Origin: Oceaniglobus indicus
GTDB taxonomy: Bacteria; Pseudomonadota; Alphaproteobacteria; Rhodobacterales; Rhodobacteraceae
Length of the DNA stretch: 64,000 bases
Reading direction: 5' to 3'
Assembly: GCF_002751875.1 (NCBI RefSeq)
Contig: NZ_NMZM01000002.1
Coordinates: forward strand, 372,001 to 436,000
The notes beneath the pieces were generated by a model. That model ran no database searches. It was not told where the DNA came from and was given only the letters and a program-made list of their open reading frames with translations. Of the stretch, positions 46,794 through 55,256 are shown piece after piece; positions within the stretch are counted from its first letter, which is position 1, and every line of letters begins with the position of its first letter. Position numbers and translations under genes: made by a program.

Positions 46794-48065
46794 CTATTGA
46801 TTCATAGAGTCAAAAAACTCGGCGTTCGATTTTGTCTGCTTGAGTTTCGAGATCAGGAACTCGATCGCGTCGGTCGTGCCCATGGGGTTGAGAATGCGTC
46901 GCAACACATAGGTCTTTTGCAGATTCGCCCGATCGACCAAAAGCTCTTCCTTGCGGGTTCCCGATTTCAGCACGTCCATCGCCGGATACACCCGCTTGTC
47001 CGCAACCTTGCGGTCGAGCACGATTTCCGAGTTGCCAGTTCCCTTGAACTCTTCGAAGATGACCTCGTCCATCCGGCTGCCGGTGTCGATCAACGCCGTG
47101 GCGATGATGGTCAGCGACCCGCCTTCTTCGATGTTCCGTGCAGCGCCGAAGAAACGCTTGGGACGTTGCAACGCGTTGGCATCGACACCGCCGGTCAGAA
47201 CCTTGCCCGAAGATGGCACGACCGTATTGAACGCACGGCCAAGCCGCGTGATCGAATCCAGCAGGATCACCACATCACGCTTATGTTCGACCAGCCGCTT
47301 GGCCTTTTCGATGACCATCTCGGACACCGCAACGTGACGGGTGGCAGGTTCGTCAAAGGTCGACGATACGACCTCGCCTTTCACCGATCGCTGCATGTCG
47401 GTCACTTCTTCCGGCCGCTCATCGATAAGCAACACGATCAAATAGATCTCGGGGTGATTTTTCTCGATCGAATGGGCGATGTTCTGCAACAGAACGGTCT
47501 TGCCCGTCCGCGGCGGCGCCACGATCAGCGAACGTTGCCCTTTGCCGATGGGCGCGATCAGGTCGATGATCCTGGCTGAACGATCCTTGCGGGTCGGATC
47601 GTCAACTTCCATCGTCATCCGCTCGTCCGGGTACAGCGGCGTCAGGTTGTCGAACGCCACCTTGTGGCGCGCCTTCTCGGGGCTTTCGAAATTGATCGAT
47701 TCGACATCGGTCAGCGCGAAATAGCGTTCATTCTCATCTGGTCCGCGGATCACACCTTCGACGGTATCGCCAGTGCGCAGCGAATACTGCCGGATCATGT
47801 CCGGCGAGACATAGATATCGTCGGGTCCGGGCAGATAGTTCGCCTCGGGCGACCGCAGAAATCCGAATCCGTCCTGCAACACTTCCAGAACACCGTCGCC
47901 GCCGATGACCCATTCATCGTCCGCGCGCTCCTTGAGGATCGAGAACATCATCTCGCCCTTGCGCATGGTCGATGCGTTTTCGATCTCAAGTTCTTCCGCC
48001 AACGCCAGAAGATCCTTGGGGCTCTGTATCTTGAGATCGGCGAGGTTCAGACGGTCTTGGGTCAT
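46794..48065 (-). CDS. rho: Transcription termination factor Rho
   Basis: A 423-aa hexameric RNA helicase. An N-terminal Rho_N helix bundle and cold-shock-like RNA site ([23 protein letters not shown]) precede the ATPase core with Walker A PPRTGKT, Walker [19 protein letters not shown]-loop and R-loop segments. It is compact, without the long insert seen in some phyla. ATG 48065 gives the standard length. It lies between hemJ and mnmE, the usual order on the left of the alphaproteobacterial origin. Confidence 0.98.
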   Translation of the reverse strand: MTQDRLNLADLKIQSPKDLLALAEELEIENASTMRKGEMMFSILKERADDEWVIGGDGVLEVLQDGFGFLRSPEANYLPGPDDIYVSPDMIRQYSLRTGDTVEGVIRGPDENERYFALTDVESINFESPEKARHKVAFDNLTPLYPDERMTMEVDDPTRKDRSARIIDLIAPIGKGQRSLIVAPPRTGKTVLLQNIAHSIEKNHPEIYLIVLLIDERPEEVTDMQRSVKGEVVSSTFDEPATRHVAVSEMVIEKAKRLVEHKRDVVILLDSITRLGRAFNTVVPSSGKVLTGGVDANALQRPKRFFGAARNIEEGGSLTIIATALIDTGSRMDEVIFEEFKGTGNSEIVLDRKVADKRVYPAMDVLKSGTRKEELLVDRANLQKTYVLRRILNPMGTTDAIEFLISKLKQTKSNAEFFDSMNQ

Positions 48066-48180
48066 GGTGGCATAAATCCTTGCAGGTGCGCGCGCACCCA
48101 GGGGCATGTCGGTCTTGGGAAAGTTGTGATCGGACGATCAACGGGTCGTGTATTCGGCTTCGCTGGCCGAGTCAACGCTG

Positions 48181-48633
48181 TCAGAAAGGGCGCGCGATCA
48201 CCGAGACGACAATCAGGATCAACAGCAGTGTCGGCACCTCGTTCATTGCCCGAAAATACCGGCCCGAGCGTTGATTGACACCAGCGGCGATGTTCTTGCG
48301 CTGTCGGGCGCACCACATGTGAAACACGCTCATCCCGATGACGGAAAGCGCCTTGATCCAAGGCCAGCCCGCGCTCCAGTCGATCAGGCCCGGGATACTG
48401 ACAAGCATCAGACCGAAGATCCAGCTGGCGACCATGGCCGGGGTCATGATCACCTTCAACAGCTTGGTTTCCATCATCTGGAACAGCGCATCGGTTTCAC
48501 TGTCCGGCGCCACCTGTTCGACGTGATGCACAAAAAGCCGGGGAAGATAGAAGATCCCTGCCATCCAGGCGATGACCGAGATGACATGCAGGGATTTGAT
48601 CCAAAGATAGCTCGTGATCAAAATGTCGGTCAT
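48181..48633 (-). CDS. hemJ: Protoporphyrinogen IX oxidase HemJ
   Basis: A 150-aa membrane enzyme of heme synthesis, used in place of HemG/HemY. There are four hydrophobic helices. The conserved His is in LWIKSLHVISVIAWMAGIF, with LPRLFVHHVE and a late WCARQRKN basic loop, as in the family. It works just before ferrochelatase, which is encoded 31 kb away in this window. It is the first gene left of the origin gap, with its start codon at the gap edge. Confidence 0.93.
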   Translation of the reverse strand: MTDILITSYLWIKSLHVISVIAWMAGIFYLPRLFVHHVEQVAPDSETDALFQMMETKLLKVIMTPAMVASWIFGLMLVSIPGLIDWSAGWPWIKALSVIGMSVFHMWCARQRKNIAAGVNQRSGRYFRAMNEVPTLLLILIVVSVIARPF

Positions 48634-48654
48634 GGCGGTTCCTCGGGATCCCCT

Positions 48655-48700
48655 CTTACTCTCTTAAATAAAAGAGAAAGAAAAGATGATGATGTAAGTA
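48655..48700. other. AT-rich segment, candidate DNA unwinding element
   Basis: The lowest-GC stretch noticed in the region, including CTCTTAAATAAAAGAG followed by purine-rich AAAGAAAAGATGATGATG. It lies between the hemJ start and the DnaA-box group. Confidence 0.55.
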
Positions 48701-48738
48701 GGTCGGGGCATAACGTGGATCAAACGATGCACACAGGC

Positions 48739-48747
48739 TTGTCCACG
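48739..48747 (+). promoter_or_regulatory. DnaA-box-like 9-mer TTGTCCACG
   Basis: Matches TTATCCACA at 7 of 9 positions. The same 9-mer occurs on the opposite strand at 48916-48924, which argues against chance. Confidence 0.5.
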
Positions 48748-48759
48748 CTTTCGTCCGCC

Positions 48760-48768
48760 TGTGCATAA
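48760..48768 (-). promoter_or_regulatory. DnaA box TTATGCACA
   Basis: A perfect match to the general DnaA consensus TTWTNCACA, minus strand, 60-100 bp right of the AT-rich element. Confidence 0.7.
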
Positions 48769-48908
48769 CTTTGAGGGCAGGATGGGTCGAGATATGAAAA
48801 TCTCCGGCTATTCAGGGGTTTAAAGTATCCATTCCGTAGACAATCCTGTGCATGGTATGCTGGATATGTCGGGCGTCTCCGGTTCCTCCACCGCATCCAT
48901 CGGGATCA

Positions 48909-48924
48909 TGTCCACCGTGGACAA
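48909..48924. promoter_or_regulatory. Paired DnaA-like half sites TGTCCAC-C-GTGGACA
   Basis: Two inverted TGTCCAC arms with a single base between them; extended by one base on the right this also contains the second copy of TTGTCCACG (minus strand, 48916-48924). It could be a head-to-head DnaA site or the operator of another origin-binding protein. Confidence 0.5.
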
Positions 48925-49017
48925 AAGTGCGTGGAAGTCTGATCGAGAGTGTGAATACTGGCGTTTCGACCGAAAACCGCATGATCGCCCCGCTTGTGCC
49001 CACGGTCATGCCCCCAG

Positions 49018-49026
49018 TTATCCACC
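49018..49026 (+). promoter_or_regulatory. DnaA box TTATCCACC
   Basis: Eight of nine positions match TTATCCACA. It lies 11 bp upstream of the maf start codon at the right edge of the origin gap. Confidence 0.65.
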
Positions 49027-49037
49027 GAGGAATACCC

Positions 49038-49637
49038 ATGGCCCATGACCTTGTGCTGGCGTCCGGCTCTGCCATCCGGGCACAGCTGCTTCGCAATGTC
49101 GGTTTGAACATCGATGTGCGACCGGCCCGCATTGACGAAAACGCCCTGCGCCGCGCGTTGCAACAGGATGGCGCGACGCCGCGGGACGTCGCCGATGCGC
49201 TTGCCGAGCACAAGGCGCGAAAGATCGCTGGCAAGCTTGATGGCGGTCTGGTTCTGGGGTGTGATCAGATCCTGGTCGCAGATGGCCAGATCCTGTCCAA
49301 GCCGCAGGATCCCGATGATGCGTGTCAGCAACTGTCGCGCCTTTCCGGACAACGGCACAAACTGCTGTCGGCGGCCGTTCTGTATGATGATGCGCGTCCC
49401 GTGTGGCGCCATGTCGGCGTGGTCACGCTGACGATGCGGGATCTTTCGGATGCCTTCATTGCGGATTACGTTGCCCGCAATTGGGACAGCATCCGTCATG
49501 CGGTCGGTGCCTACAAGCTCGAAGAAGAAGGCGCGCGCCTGTTTACCGCCATTGATGGCGATCACTTCAACGTTCTTGGTTTGCCGCTGCTGGAACTCTT
49601 GTCCTATCTCACACTTAAGGGCATTTTGACGACATGA
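49038..49637 (+). CDS. maf: Maf-like nucleoside triphosphate pyrophosphatase
   Basis: A 199-aa protein of the Maf/Ham1-like superfamily that hydrolyses non-canonical or modified NTPs. It shows LVLASGSAIRAQLLRNVG at the start, LGCDQILV (catalytic Asp) and the C-terminal GAYKLEEEGARLF. The ATG at 49038 has GAGG 7 nt upstream; the longer open frame would run through the DnaA box. It is the first gene of maf-aroE-coaE-dnaQ; aroE overlaps its stop by 4 nt. Confidence 0.94.
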   Translation: MAHDLVLASGSAIRAQLLRNVGLNIDVRPARIDENALRRALQQDGATPRDVADALAEHKARKIAGKLDGGLVLGCDQILVADGQILSKPQDPDDACQQLSRLSGQRHKLLSAAVLYDDARPVWRHVGVVTLTMRDLSDAFIADYVARNWDSIRHAVGAYKLEEEGARLFTAIDGDHFNVLGLPLLELLSYLTLKGILTT

Positions 49638-50473
49638 CCGATACACTCAAGATTCCCCTCGCCGGCGTGATCGGCTCTCCGATCTCGCACAGCCGGTCGC
49701 CCGCGCTTCACCGTCACTGGCTGAAGACCATGAGCTTGCCCGGTTACTATATCCCCATGGATGTCAGCCAGGCGGATCTGGGCCAGGTGATCCGGTCCCT
49801 GCCGAAGATGGGGTTCGTGGGCTGCAACATCACGATTCCGCACAAGGAAAACGTGATCGAATATGCCGACCTGGTGACGGATCGGGCCGCGCTGATCGGC
49901 GCGGCAAACACGTTGATCTTTCGCCAGGATGGCAAGATCCATGCCGACAATACCGATGGCTACGGTTTTATCCAGAGTCTGCGCGCCTCGGCGCCACACT
50001 GGGAGCCGCGGTCTGGGCCGGCTGCGGTGTTCGGGGCCGGCGGGGCGGCGCGCGCGATCGTCACGTCATTGATCGACGCCGGCGCCCCCGAGATCCGCCT
50101 GACCAACCGCACCCGCGCCCGCAGCGATGCGTTGCGTGCGGAATTCGGCGCCAAGATCGTGGTGTATGATTGGGTCAAGGCCGGCAACACCCTGGACGAG
50201 GCGGTGACCGTGGTGAACACCAGTTCGCTGGGCATGGTGGGCAAGCCGGACTTTCGCGTGCCGCTGGACGGTCTGTCGGCCGGCGCCGTCGTGACCGACC
50301 TGGTTTATACACCGCTTGAGACGACATTCCTGAAGCGCGCCCGTGAATTCGGCTGTGTCACGGTCGATGGCCTCGGCATGCTGATCCACCAGGCCGCCCC
50401 GGCGTTCGAACGTTGGTTCGGCATGAAACCCGAAATCGATGACAAGACCCGCGCGGTCGTTCTGGGCCAATGA
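49634..50473 (+). CDS. aroE: Shikimate dehydrogenase (NADP+)
   Basis: A 279-aa enzyme reducing 3-dehydroshikimate in aromatic amino acid synthesis. The substrate side shows GVIGSPISHSRSPALHRHWL and GCNITIPHKENV with the catalytic Lys. The NADP-binding loop is AVFGAGGAARAIV followed by LTNRTRARSDAL. It overlaps maf and coaE by 4 nt on each side (ATGA), so it is translated as part of one operon. Confidence 0.97.
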   Translation: MTDTLKIPLAGVIGSPISHSRSPALHRHWLKTMSLPGYYIPMDVSQADLGQVIRSLPKMGFVGCNITIPHKENVIEYADLVTDRAALIGAANTLIFRQDGKIHADNTDGYGFIQSLRASAPHWEPRSGPAAVFGAGGAARAIVTSLIDAGAPEIRLTNRTRARSDALRAEFGAKIVVYDWVKAGNTLDEAVTVVNTSSLGMVGKPDFRVPLDGLSAGAVVTDLVYTPLETTFLKRAREFGCVTVDGLGMLIHQAAPAFERWFGMKPEIDDKTRAVVLGQ

Positions 50474-51069
50474 GCGCGCCGCTTCTTGTGGGGCTCACCG
50501 GTTCGATCGGGATGGGCAAGTCGACGACGGCTGCGATGTTCCGCGATCTCGGGATTCCGGTGTGGGATGCGGACGCGGCGGTTCATCGGCTCTATGACAC
50601 GGGGGGCGCTGCGGTCGGTCCGATTGGCGATCTGTGTCCGCAAGCCGTTTCGAACAACACGGTTGACCGGACCGCGCTGAAAGCCTGGATGATGCGCGAT
50701 CCGAGCGCGCTGCGCCAGATCGAAGGTATCGTGCATCCGCTGGTGGCGCAGGACCGGGCCGCGTTCATCGAAAGCACTGACAGTGATCTGGTCGTGCTGG
50801 ATGTGCCGCTCTTGTTTGAAACCGGCACGTCCGAGCAGGTGGATCTGGTCGTCGTCGTGGCCACGACCGCCGAACAGCAAAGACAGCGGGTTCTGGCGCG
50901 TCCCGGCATGACTGAAGCACTGTTCGCGACGCTGCTGGAAAAACAGATGCCGGATGCGGAAAAGCGCGCGCGTGCCGACCATGTCATCGACACGACAACG
51001 ATGGACTCGGCCCGCCGTGACGTTGCCGCACTGGTAGAAAAACTCCGAGAGGACCGCGCGGATGCGTGA
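50470..51069 (+). CDS. coaE: Dephospho-CoA kinase
   Basis: Last step of CoA synthesis, phosphorylating dephospho-CoA. The 199-aa product has the P-loop [14 protein letters not shown] (about residues 8-21), [14 protein letters not shown], the lid region with [15 protein letters not shown] and a short basic segment before DHVIDT. It overlaps aroE by 4 nt and dnaQ by 8 nt. Confidence 0.96.
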   Translation: MSAPLLVGLTGSIGMGKSTTAAMFRDLGIPVWDADAAVHRLYDTGGAAVGPIGDLCPQAVSNNTVDRTALKAWMMRDPSALRQIEGIVHPLVAQDRAAFIESTDSDLVVLDVPLLFETGTSEQVDLVVVVATTAEQQRQRVLARPGMTEALFATLLEKQMPDAEKRARADHVIDTTTMDSARRDVAALVEKLREDRADA

Positions 51070-51757
51070 AATCGTTCTGGACACCGAAACCACGGGGTTC
51101 GAGCCCGAGGCAGGAGACCGCATCGTTGAAATCGGTGCGGTCGAGCTGTTGAACCACATGCCGACGGGGCGCACCTTTCACGAATACATCAACCCGCAAC
51201 GCGCAATGCCGGCCGAAGCGTTCGCCGTCCACGGGTTGGGCGATGATTTCCTGCGCGACAAGCCGGTGTTCAGCGCGATCGGTCAGAAATTCCTGGATTT
51301 CGTCGGAGACGCCAAGCTTGTGATCCACAATGCCGCGTTCGACATGAAATTCCTGAACGCGGAACTTGGATGGCTCGGCCTGCCACAGCTGCCTTGGGAA
51401 CAGGCGCTGGATACCCTGGCCATCGCGCGCAAGCGGTTTCCGGGCTCGCCCGCATCGCTGGATGCGCTGTGCCGCCGTTTCGGAATCGACAACTCATCGC
51501 GCACCCTTCATGGCGCGCTGCTCGACTCGGAAATACTGGCAGAGGTGTATCTTGAACTGATCGGGGGGCGTCAGCCCGACCTGGTGTTGTCGGGCTCGCC
51601 TCGAAACCAGGACAGCCAGGCGGGATCATCCGAGGCGTGGCGCCCGCGCCCGCGCGCCATCAAGCTGAAATCCCGCATCACCCCGGAAGAGGCCGCCGCC
51701 CACGCGGCCTTCGTGGCGGCCATGGGCGATGGGGCGGTCTGGCGACGGTCAAACTGA
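51062..51757 (+). CDS. dnaQ: DNA polymerase III epsilon subunit (3'-5' proofreading exonuclease)
   Basis: A 231-aa proofreading subunit. Exo I is LDTETTG with the Asp/Glu pair (residues 6-12), Exo II is [11 protein letters not shown], and Exo III is [15 protein letters not shown] with the catalytic His and Asp. The C-terminal tail beyond about residue 185 is basic and would bind the alpha subunit. It completes the operon to the right of the origin and converges on secB. Confidence 0.96.
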   Translation: MREIVLDTETTGFEPEAGDRIVEIGAVELLNHMPTGRTFHEYINPQRAMPAEAFAVHGLGDDFLRDKPVFSAIGQKFLDFVGDAKLVIHNAAFDMKFLNAELGWLGLPQLPWEQALDTLAIARKRFPGSPASLDALCRRFGIDNSSRTLHGALLDSEILAEVYLELIGGRQPDLVLSGSPRNQDSQAGSSEAWRPRPRAIKLKSRITPEEAAAHAAFVAAMGDGAVWRRSN

Positions 51758-51785
51758 TCAGACCGCCGCCAGTTTGCGATCAGTT
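51752..51785. terminator. Inverted repeat over dnaQ and secB stops
   Basis: AACTGATC ... GATCAGTT, an 8-bp stem with an 18-nt loop covering both stop codons of the convergent genes. It is a possible weak bidirectional terminator; there is no long T run. Confidence 0.35.
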
Positions 51786-52304
51786 GGGTTTCGCACCCTC
51801 GGCCTGTGCGGCCGCGGCACGCTGTTGCAGGCTTTGACGATAGAGCGAGACGAAATCGATGTTGTCCAGGTTCAGCGGCGGGAAGCCACCGTCGTGGGTG
51901 ACATCGCTGACGATCCGGCGCACGAACGGGAACAACATCCGCGGACATTCGATCAGAAGGAACGGATGCAGCTGTTCGTCCGGCACATTTTCGATCTGGA
52001 ACACGCCGCCGTATTCAAGCTCGAGAACGAACATCGTCTTGTCGGTCTCTTTGTTCTTCGAGGTGATGTTGAACTTGGCCACGACCTCATATTGGTTTTC
52101 CTGGCGCTTCTTCGCATCCAGAGCCACCTGAACCTGAATGTCCGGCGTCACGTTTCCACCCGATCCATCGCGGATGACGATATTCTCGAACGACATGTCG
52201 CGGATGAACTGTGCCAGGATCCGCAGCTGCGGCGTCGCCGGCTGTTGCTGCGTCTCGGGGGCTTTCGGTGTGTCGGCTGGTTTCGGGTCTTCGTTCTCGG
52301 CCAT
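51780..52304 (-). CDS. secB: Protein-export chaperone SecB
   Basis: A 174-aa tetrameric chaperone that keeps preproteins unfolded and hands them to SecA. The core starts at residue 27 with LRILAQFIRDMSFEN and includes VLELEYGGVFQIENV and LLIECPRMLFPFVRRIVSDVT, the hallmark block. The first 25 residues are a Pro/Gln-rich lead typical of alphaproteobacteria. ATG 52304 has GGAGAG 7 nt upstream. Confidence 0.97.
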   Translation of the reverse strand: MAENEDPKPADTPKAPETQQQPATPQLRILAQFIRDMSFENIVIRDGSGGNVTPDIQVQVALDAKKRQENQYEVVAKFNITSKNKETDKTMFVLELEYGGVFQIENVPDEQLHPFLLIECPRMLFPFVRRIVSDVTHDGGFPPLNLDNIDFVSLYRQSLQQRAAAAQAEGAKPN

Positions 52305-52361
52305 GTCATGTCTCTCCAAAAGATAATTTTGTCCAAGTCCTAGCAGGTGCGCAACGCCTGC

Positions 52362-52856
52362 TCAATGGCGCGTCCATCCCGATGGGCCGTGGGTCGGTTT
52401 GCGCGGTGGATCGACCTCGTGAAATTCGCCGTCGATCACGTCACCGCCGTGGGGGTCGGGGCGTGTCGTGTCGTGTCGCATGCCGGACGGTCCGGCCTGA
52501 AAGGTCGTGACGGTGATGCGTTTTCGCAAGAACCTGAAGGCCGCCATGCGGACCGGCGGCAACAGCAGCGCAAAGCCGACCGCGTCGGTGAAAAATCCCG
52601 GCGTCAGCAGAAGAACCCCGGCGACAAGGATCATCGCACCATGGGCCAGCGCCTCGCTCGGGTCGCTCATCTGGTTGAAGGATTGGCGGATCTGACCCAT
52701 GGCCAAGGCCCCCTGCGCGCGCACCATGGCGGTGCCCAGAACCGCGGTCAGGATCACGATCCCGAGTGTCGGCCATAACCCGATCAACTCACCCGCCTGG
52801 ATGAACAGCGCGATTTCAACGATCGGGACGACAAGAAAGGCCAGAAACAGCCACAT
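52362..52856 (-). CDS. fxsA: FxsA family membrane protein
   Basis: A 164-aa inner-membrane protein. Helices are at about residues 2-20 and 25-45, and a re-entrant or third/fourth pair at 70-100 contains LLTPGFFTDAVGFALLLPP, the FxsA signature. A charged cytosolic tail with a His/Pro-rich end follows. In E. coli FxsA relieves exclusion of phage T7 by the F plasmid; the normal role is unknown. It shares direction with secB and diverges from the Tim44-domain gene. Confidence 0.9.
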   Translation of the reverse strand: MWLFLAFLVVPIVEIALFIQAGELIGLWPTLGIVILTAVLGTAMVRAQGALAMGQIRQSFNQMSDPSEALAHGAMILVAGVLLLTPGFFTDAVGFALLLPPVRMAAFRFLRKRITVTTFQAGPSGMRHDTTRPDPHGGDVIDGEFHEVDPPRKPTHGPSGWTRH

Positions 52857-52963
52857 GGAAAGCTCCTCATTGGGGGGCAGCGGTGGACTTGACCCTGCCT
52901 GTAACCTACATAAGAAACGTCGTCGCCCGTTACCAACCCCCGACACCCACGAAAGAGGTCCAG

Positions 52964-53629
52964 ATGAGTTCTGCAGTGATCCAGCTTCTTGTTTTGGCAG
53001 GGATCGCCGTGTTCCTGATCCTGCGCCTTCGCGGTGTTTTGGGAACGCGCGATGGCTTTGAAAAACCACCTGTTTCCGGACCTGCCCCGGCGCGGGATCG
53101 GCGCGGCCGGCCGGAATTCGAAGTCATCGAAGGTGGGCCCGATCGCGACATCACCGATCATGTCCCCGATGGATCGCCCAGTGCCAAGGCGCTGGCAGCG
53201 ATGAAACTGGCCGAGCCGGGCTTTGACGTCGGTGAATTCCTGCACGGTGCCAAGGGCGCCTACGAAATGATCCTGATGGCGTTCGAAAACGGCGACATGT
53301 CGGACGTGCGATCGTTCCTGTCCGACGATGTGGCCGAAGCTTTCGACAGCGTGATCGCGCAACGCCGGGAAAAGGGACTTCGCGTCGAGGCGAGCTTCGT
53401 TGGCGTCCGCGAGGTGGCTTTGGTCGAGGCGGAATATGCCCGCGACACCCAGGTGGGCGATGTGACCATCCGTTTCCTTGGTGAACTGACATCGGCCGTA
53501 TACGACGCCCAAGGCGAACTGGTCGAAGGCAGCACCACGCAGATCAAGCGGCAACGCGACGTCTGGACCTTCTCGCGCCAGATGGGCGCCGATGATCCGA
53601 ACTGGCAACTGACCGCAACCGGTGAATGA
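52964..53629 (+). CDS. Tim44-domain (TimA-like) inner-membrane protein
   Basis: A 221-aa protein with one N-terminal membrane helix (IQLLVLAGIAVFLILRL), a charged linker, and a Tim44/TimA domain from about residue 75 (EFLHGAKGAYEMILMAFENGDM, FLSDDVAEAFDSVI, IKRQRDVWTFSR). Alphaproteobacterial relatives of mitochondrial Tim44 are inner-membrane proteins exposed to the cytoplasm. The RBS is GAGGT. The mltA start overlaps its stop by 4 nt, and the pairing with secB/fxsA across the promoter region is conserved in relatives as far as I know. Confidence 0.88.
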   Translation: MSSAVIQLLVLAGIAVFLILRLRGVLGTRDGFEKPPVSGPAPARDRRGRPEFEVIEGGPDRDITDHVPDGSPSAKALAAMKLAEPGFDVGEFLHGAKGAYEMILMAFENGDMSDVRSFLSDDVAEAFDSVIAQRREKGLRVEASFVGVREVALVEAEYARDTQVGDVTIRFLGELTSAVYDAQGELVEGSTTQIKRQRDVWTFSRQMGADDPNWQLTATGE

Positions 53630-54660
53630 TGCGGCTGCTGCTTGCAGCATGCACTCTTGCGCTGACGATGGGCGCGGGCGCCGCGCAGGCACGCGAGTTG
53701 AGTTATCGTATTCTGCCGTTCGCGCAGCTTGAGGGGTGGGCCGAAGACGATCACGCCGCCGCGCTGTCGGCGTTTCGCGAAACCTGTGGCGATCTGCCTG
53801 ATGACGATTGGCAGGCGCTGTGCGCCGTGGCCGCCGATCAGACCAACGCGCGCACCTTCTTCGAGCTGTTCTTCAGGCCGGTCCTGATCGAAGACGGCGA
53901 TCCGATGCTGTTCACCGGGTATTACGAACCTGAACTTCGCGGATCGCGCAGCCGGAACGGCCGGTATCAATACCCGCTCTATCGCGTGCCCCCCGACCTT
54001 CAGCCGGGCCAGCCGTGGTATTCCCGCGCCGAGATCGAGGAAGACGGGGTGCTGGACGGTCGCGGGCTGGAAATCGCCTGGATAGATGATCCCGTTGACG
54101 TGTTCTTTCTGCAAATCCAGGGATCGGGGCGGGTAAAGCTGAACGATGGCGGCGGTCTGCGGGTCGGTTACGGCGGCAAGAACGGCCACGACTATCGCTC
54201 GATCGGGCGGGAACTGGTGCGGCGCGGGATCTACGAGGCGCACCAGGTGTCGGCCCAGGTGATCCGCAACTGGGTGCGGCGCCATCCGGTCGAAGGCCCG
54301 GAATTGCTGCGCCATAACCCGTCTTTCGTGTTTTTTCGCGAGGTGAACGAGGTGCCGGCCGACAAGGGCCCGCTGGGCGCGATGAACCGCTCGATCACGA
54401 CGCTGCGGTCGATTGCGGTGGATCCGTCCGCCACCCCCCTTGGGGCGCCGGTCTGGATCGAAAAGGACGGTGATGATCCGATGCGTCGCCTGATGATCGC
54501 GCAGGATACCGGCTCGGCCATCAAGGGGGCGCAACGGGCCGACATCTTCTATGGCACCGGCGCGCGGGCGGGCCAGCGGGCCGGCCGGGTGCGTGACCCG
54601 GGACGCATGGTCGTGCTGCTGCCGATCCAGCGGGCGTTCGCCCTTGTGCCGGGGTTCTGA
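53626..54660 (+). CDS. mltA: Membrane-bound lytic murein transglycosylase A
   Basis: A 344-aa peptidoglycan-cleaving enzyme with a signal peptide (LLLAACTLALTMGAGAAQA). The MltA domain shows FTGYYEPELRGSR, AWIDDPVDVFFLQIQGSGR and the C-terminal 3D domain with the catalytic Asp region (IAQDTGSAIKGAQRADIFYG). No clear lipobox follows the signal (AAC occurs within the hydrophobic core), so it may be soluble periplasmic. It overlaps the Tim44-domain gene by 4 nt and is 2 bp from the smr gene. Confidence 0.94.
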   Translation: MMRLLLAACTLALTMGAGAAQARELSYRILPFAQLEGWAEDDHAAALSAFRETCGDLPDDDWQALCAVAADQTNARTFFELFFRPVLIEDGDPMLFTGYYEPELRGSRSRNGRYQYPLYRVPPDLQPGQPWYSRAEIEEDGVLDGRGLEIAWIDDPVDVFFLQIQGSGRVKLNDGGGLRVGYGGKNGHDYRSIGRELVRRGIYEAHQVSAQVIRNWVRRHPVEGPELLRHNPSFVFFREVNEVPADKGPLGAMNRSITTLRSIAVDPSATPLGAPVWIEKDGDDPMRRLMIAQDTGSAIKGAQRADIFYGTGARAGQRAGRVRDPGRMVVLLPIQRAFALVPGF

Positions 54661-54662
54661 TC

Positions 54663-55256
54663 GTGGTGCGCCGCAAGGAACCCCGCCGTCTGAGCGCCGA
54701 GGAACAGGATCTGTGGTATCGTGTCGTCGGCAAGACGACGCGCCGCCCGACCCGGCCGGAAGCGGCCCCTCTTGCGGAAACCGTGCCGCCCAAGGCGGTT
54801 CAGCCCCGACCGCCGATCGCCCCGTTCCAGATCGGTGAACGCAACCGCGATGCACCATCGCCCGCCAGATCGGTGCCGGCGATGGTGCAACGTCCGGCGC
54901 AACAGCCGGTGGCGATGGACCACAAGGCGTTCACCCGAATGAAGCGTGGAAAGCTCTCGGTCGAGGGGCGCATCGATCTGCACGGGATGACGTTGGACCA
55001 GGCGCATCCGCGGCTGACGGGGTTCATCATGTCGGCCCATGCCGCGGGCAAGCGGCTGGTGCTGGTGATCACCGGCAAGGGCAAGCGGCGCGACGATTAC
55101 GGACCGATGCCGGTGCGCCAGGGGATCCTCAAGCATCAGGTGCCGATCTGGCTGCGTTCCCCGATGCTGGGGCCCATCGTCCTGCAGGTCAGCGAGGCGC
55201 ACCAGAGCCATGGCGGCTCAGGCGCCTTTTACGTCTACCTGCGGCGCAATCGGTAA
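54663..55256 (+). CDS. Smr-domain protein
   Basis: A 197-aa GTG-started protein. A basic, Pro-rich N-terminal half leads to an Smr domain (from about residue 95): RIDLHGMTLDQAHPRL, LVLVITGKGKR and the closing HGGSGAFYVYLRR. Smr domains are nicking or RNA-cleaving nucleases, best known at the MutS2 C-terminus; stand-alone forms have been linked to ribosome rescue. The gene is 2 bp after mltA. Its last 39 bp overlap the convergent MFS gene. Confidence 0.9.
   Translation: MVRRKEPRRLSAEEQDLWYRVVGKTTRRPTRPEAAPLAETVPPKAVQPRPPIAPFQIGERNRDAPSPARSVPAMVQRPAQQPVAMDHKAFTRMKRGKLSVEGRIDLHGMTLDQAHPRLTGFIMSAHAAGKRLVLVITGKGKRRDDYGPMPVRQGILKHQVPIWLRSPMLGPIVLQVSEAHQSHGGSGAFYVYLRRNR

Larger units (their letters stand above)
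48634..49037. other. Proposed chromosomal replication origin (oriC)
   Basis: A 404-bp gene-free gap, the only one over 300 bp in the window, between divergent hemJ and maf. The left end has an AT-rich, purine-strand-biased stretch (48655-48700) with an inverted repeat CTCTT-N6-AAGAG, suitable as a DNA unwinding element. To its right are one perfect and several near DnaA boxes. Genes on either side read away from it, and parAB with two parS sites is 3-7 kb to the left. The same flanking genes surround the experimentally known origin of Caulobacter. Confidence 0.85.

Noticed and set aside
48634-49037. CtrA site or CcrM GANTC methylation sites within the origin gap
   Set aside because: TTAA occurs only singly without a partner at 7-bp spacing, and I saw no GANTC in the gap on reading both strands.
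48852-49037. Longer N-terminus for Maf starting at 48852 or 48981
   Set aside because: These starts lie in the origin gap across a DnaA box, lack an RBS, and add sequence that does not resemble Maf proteins.
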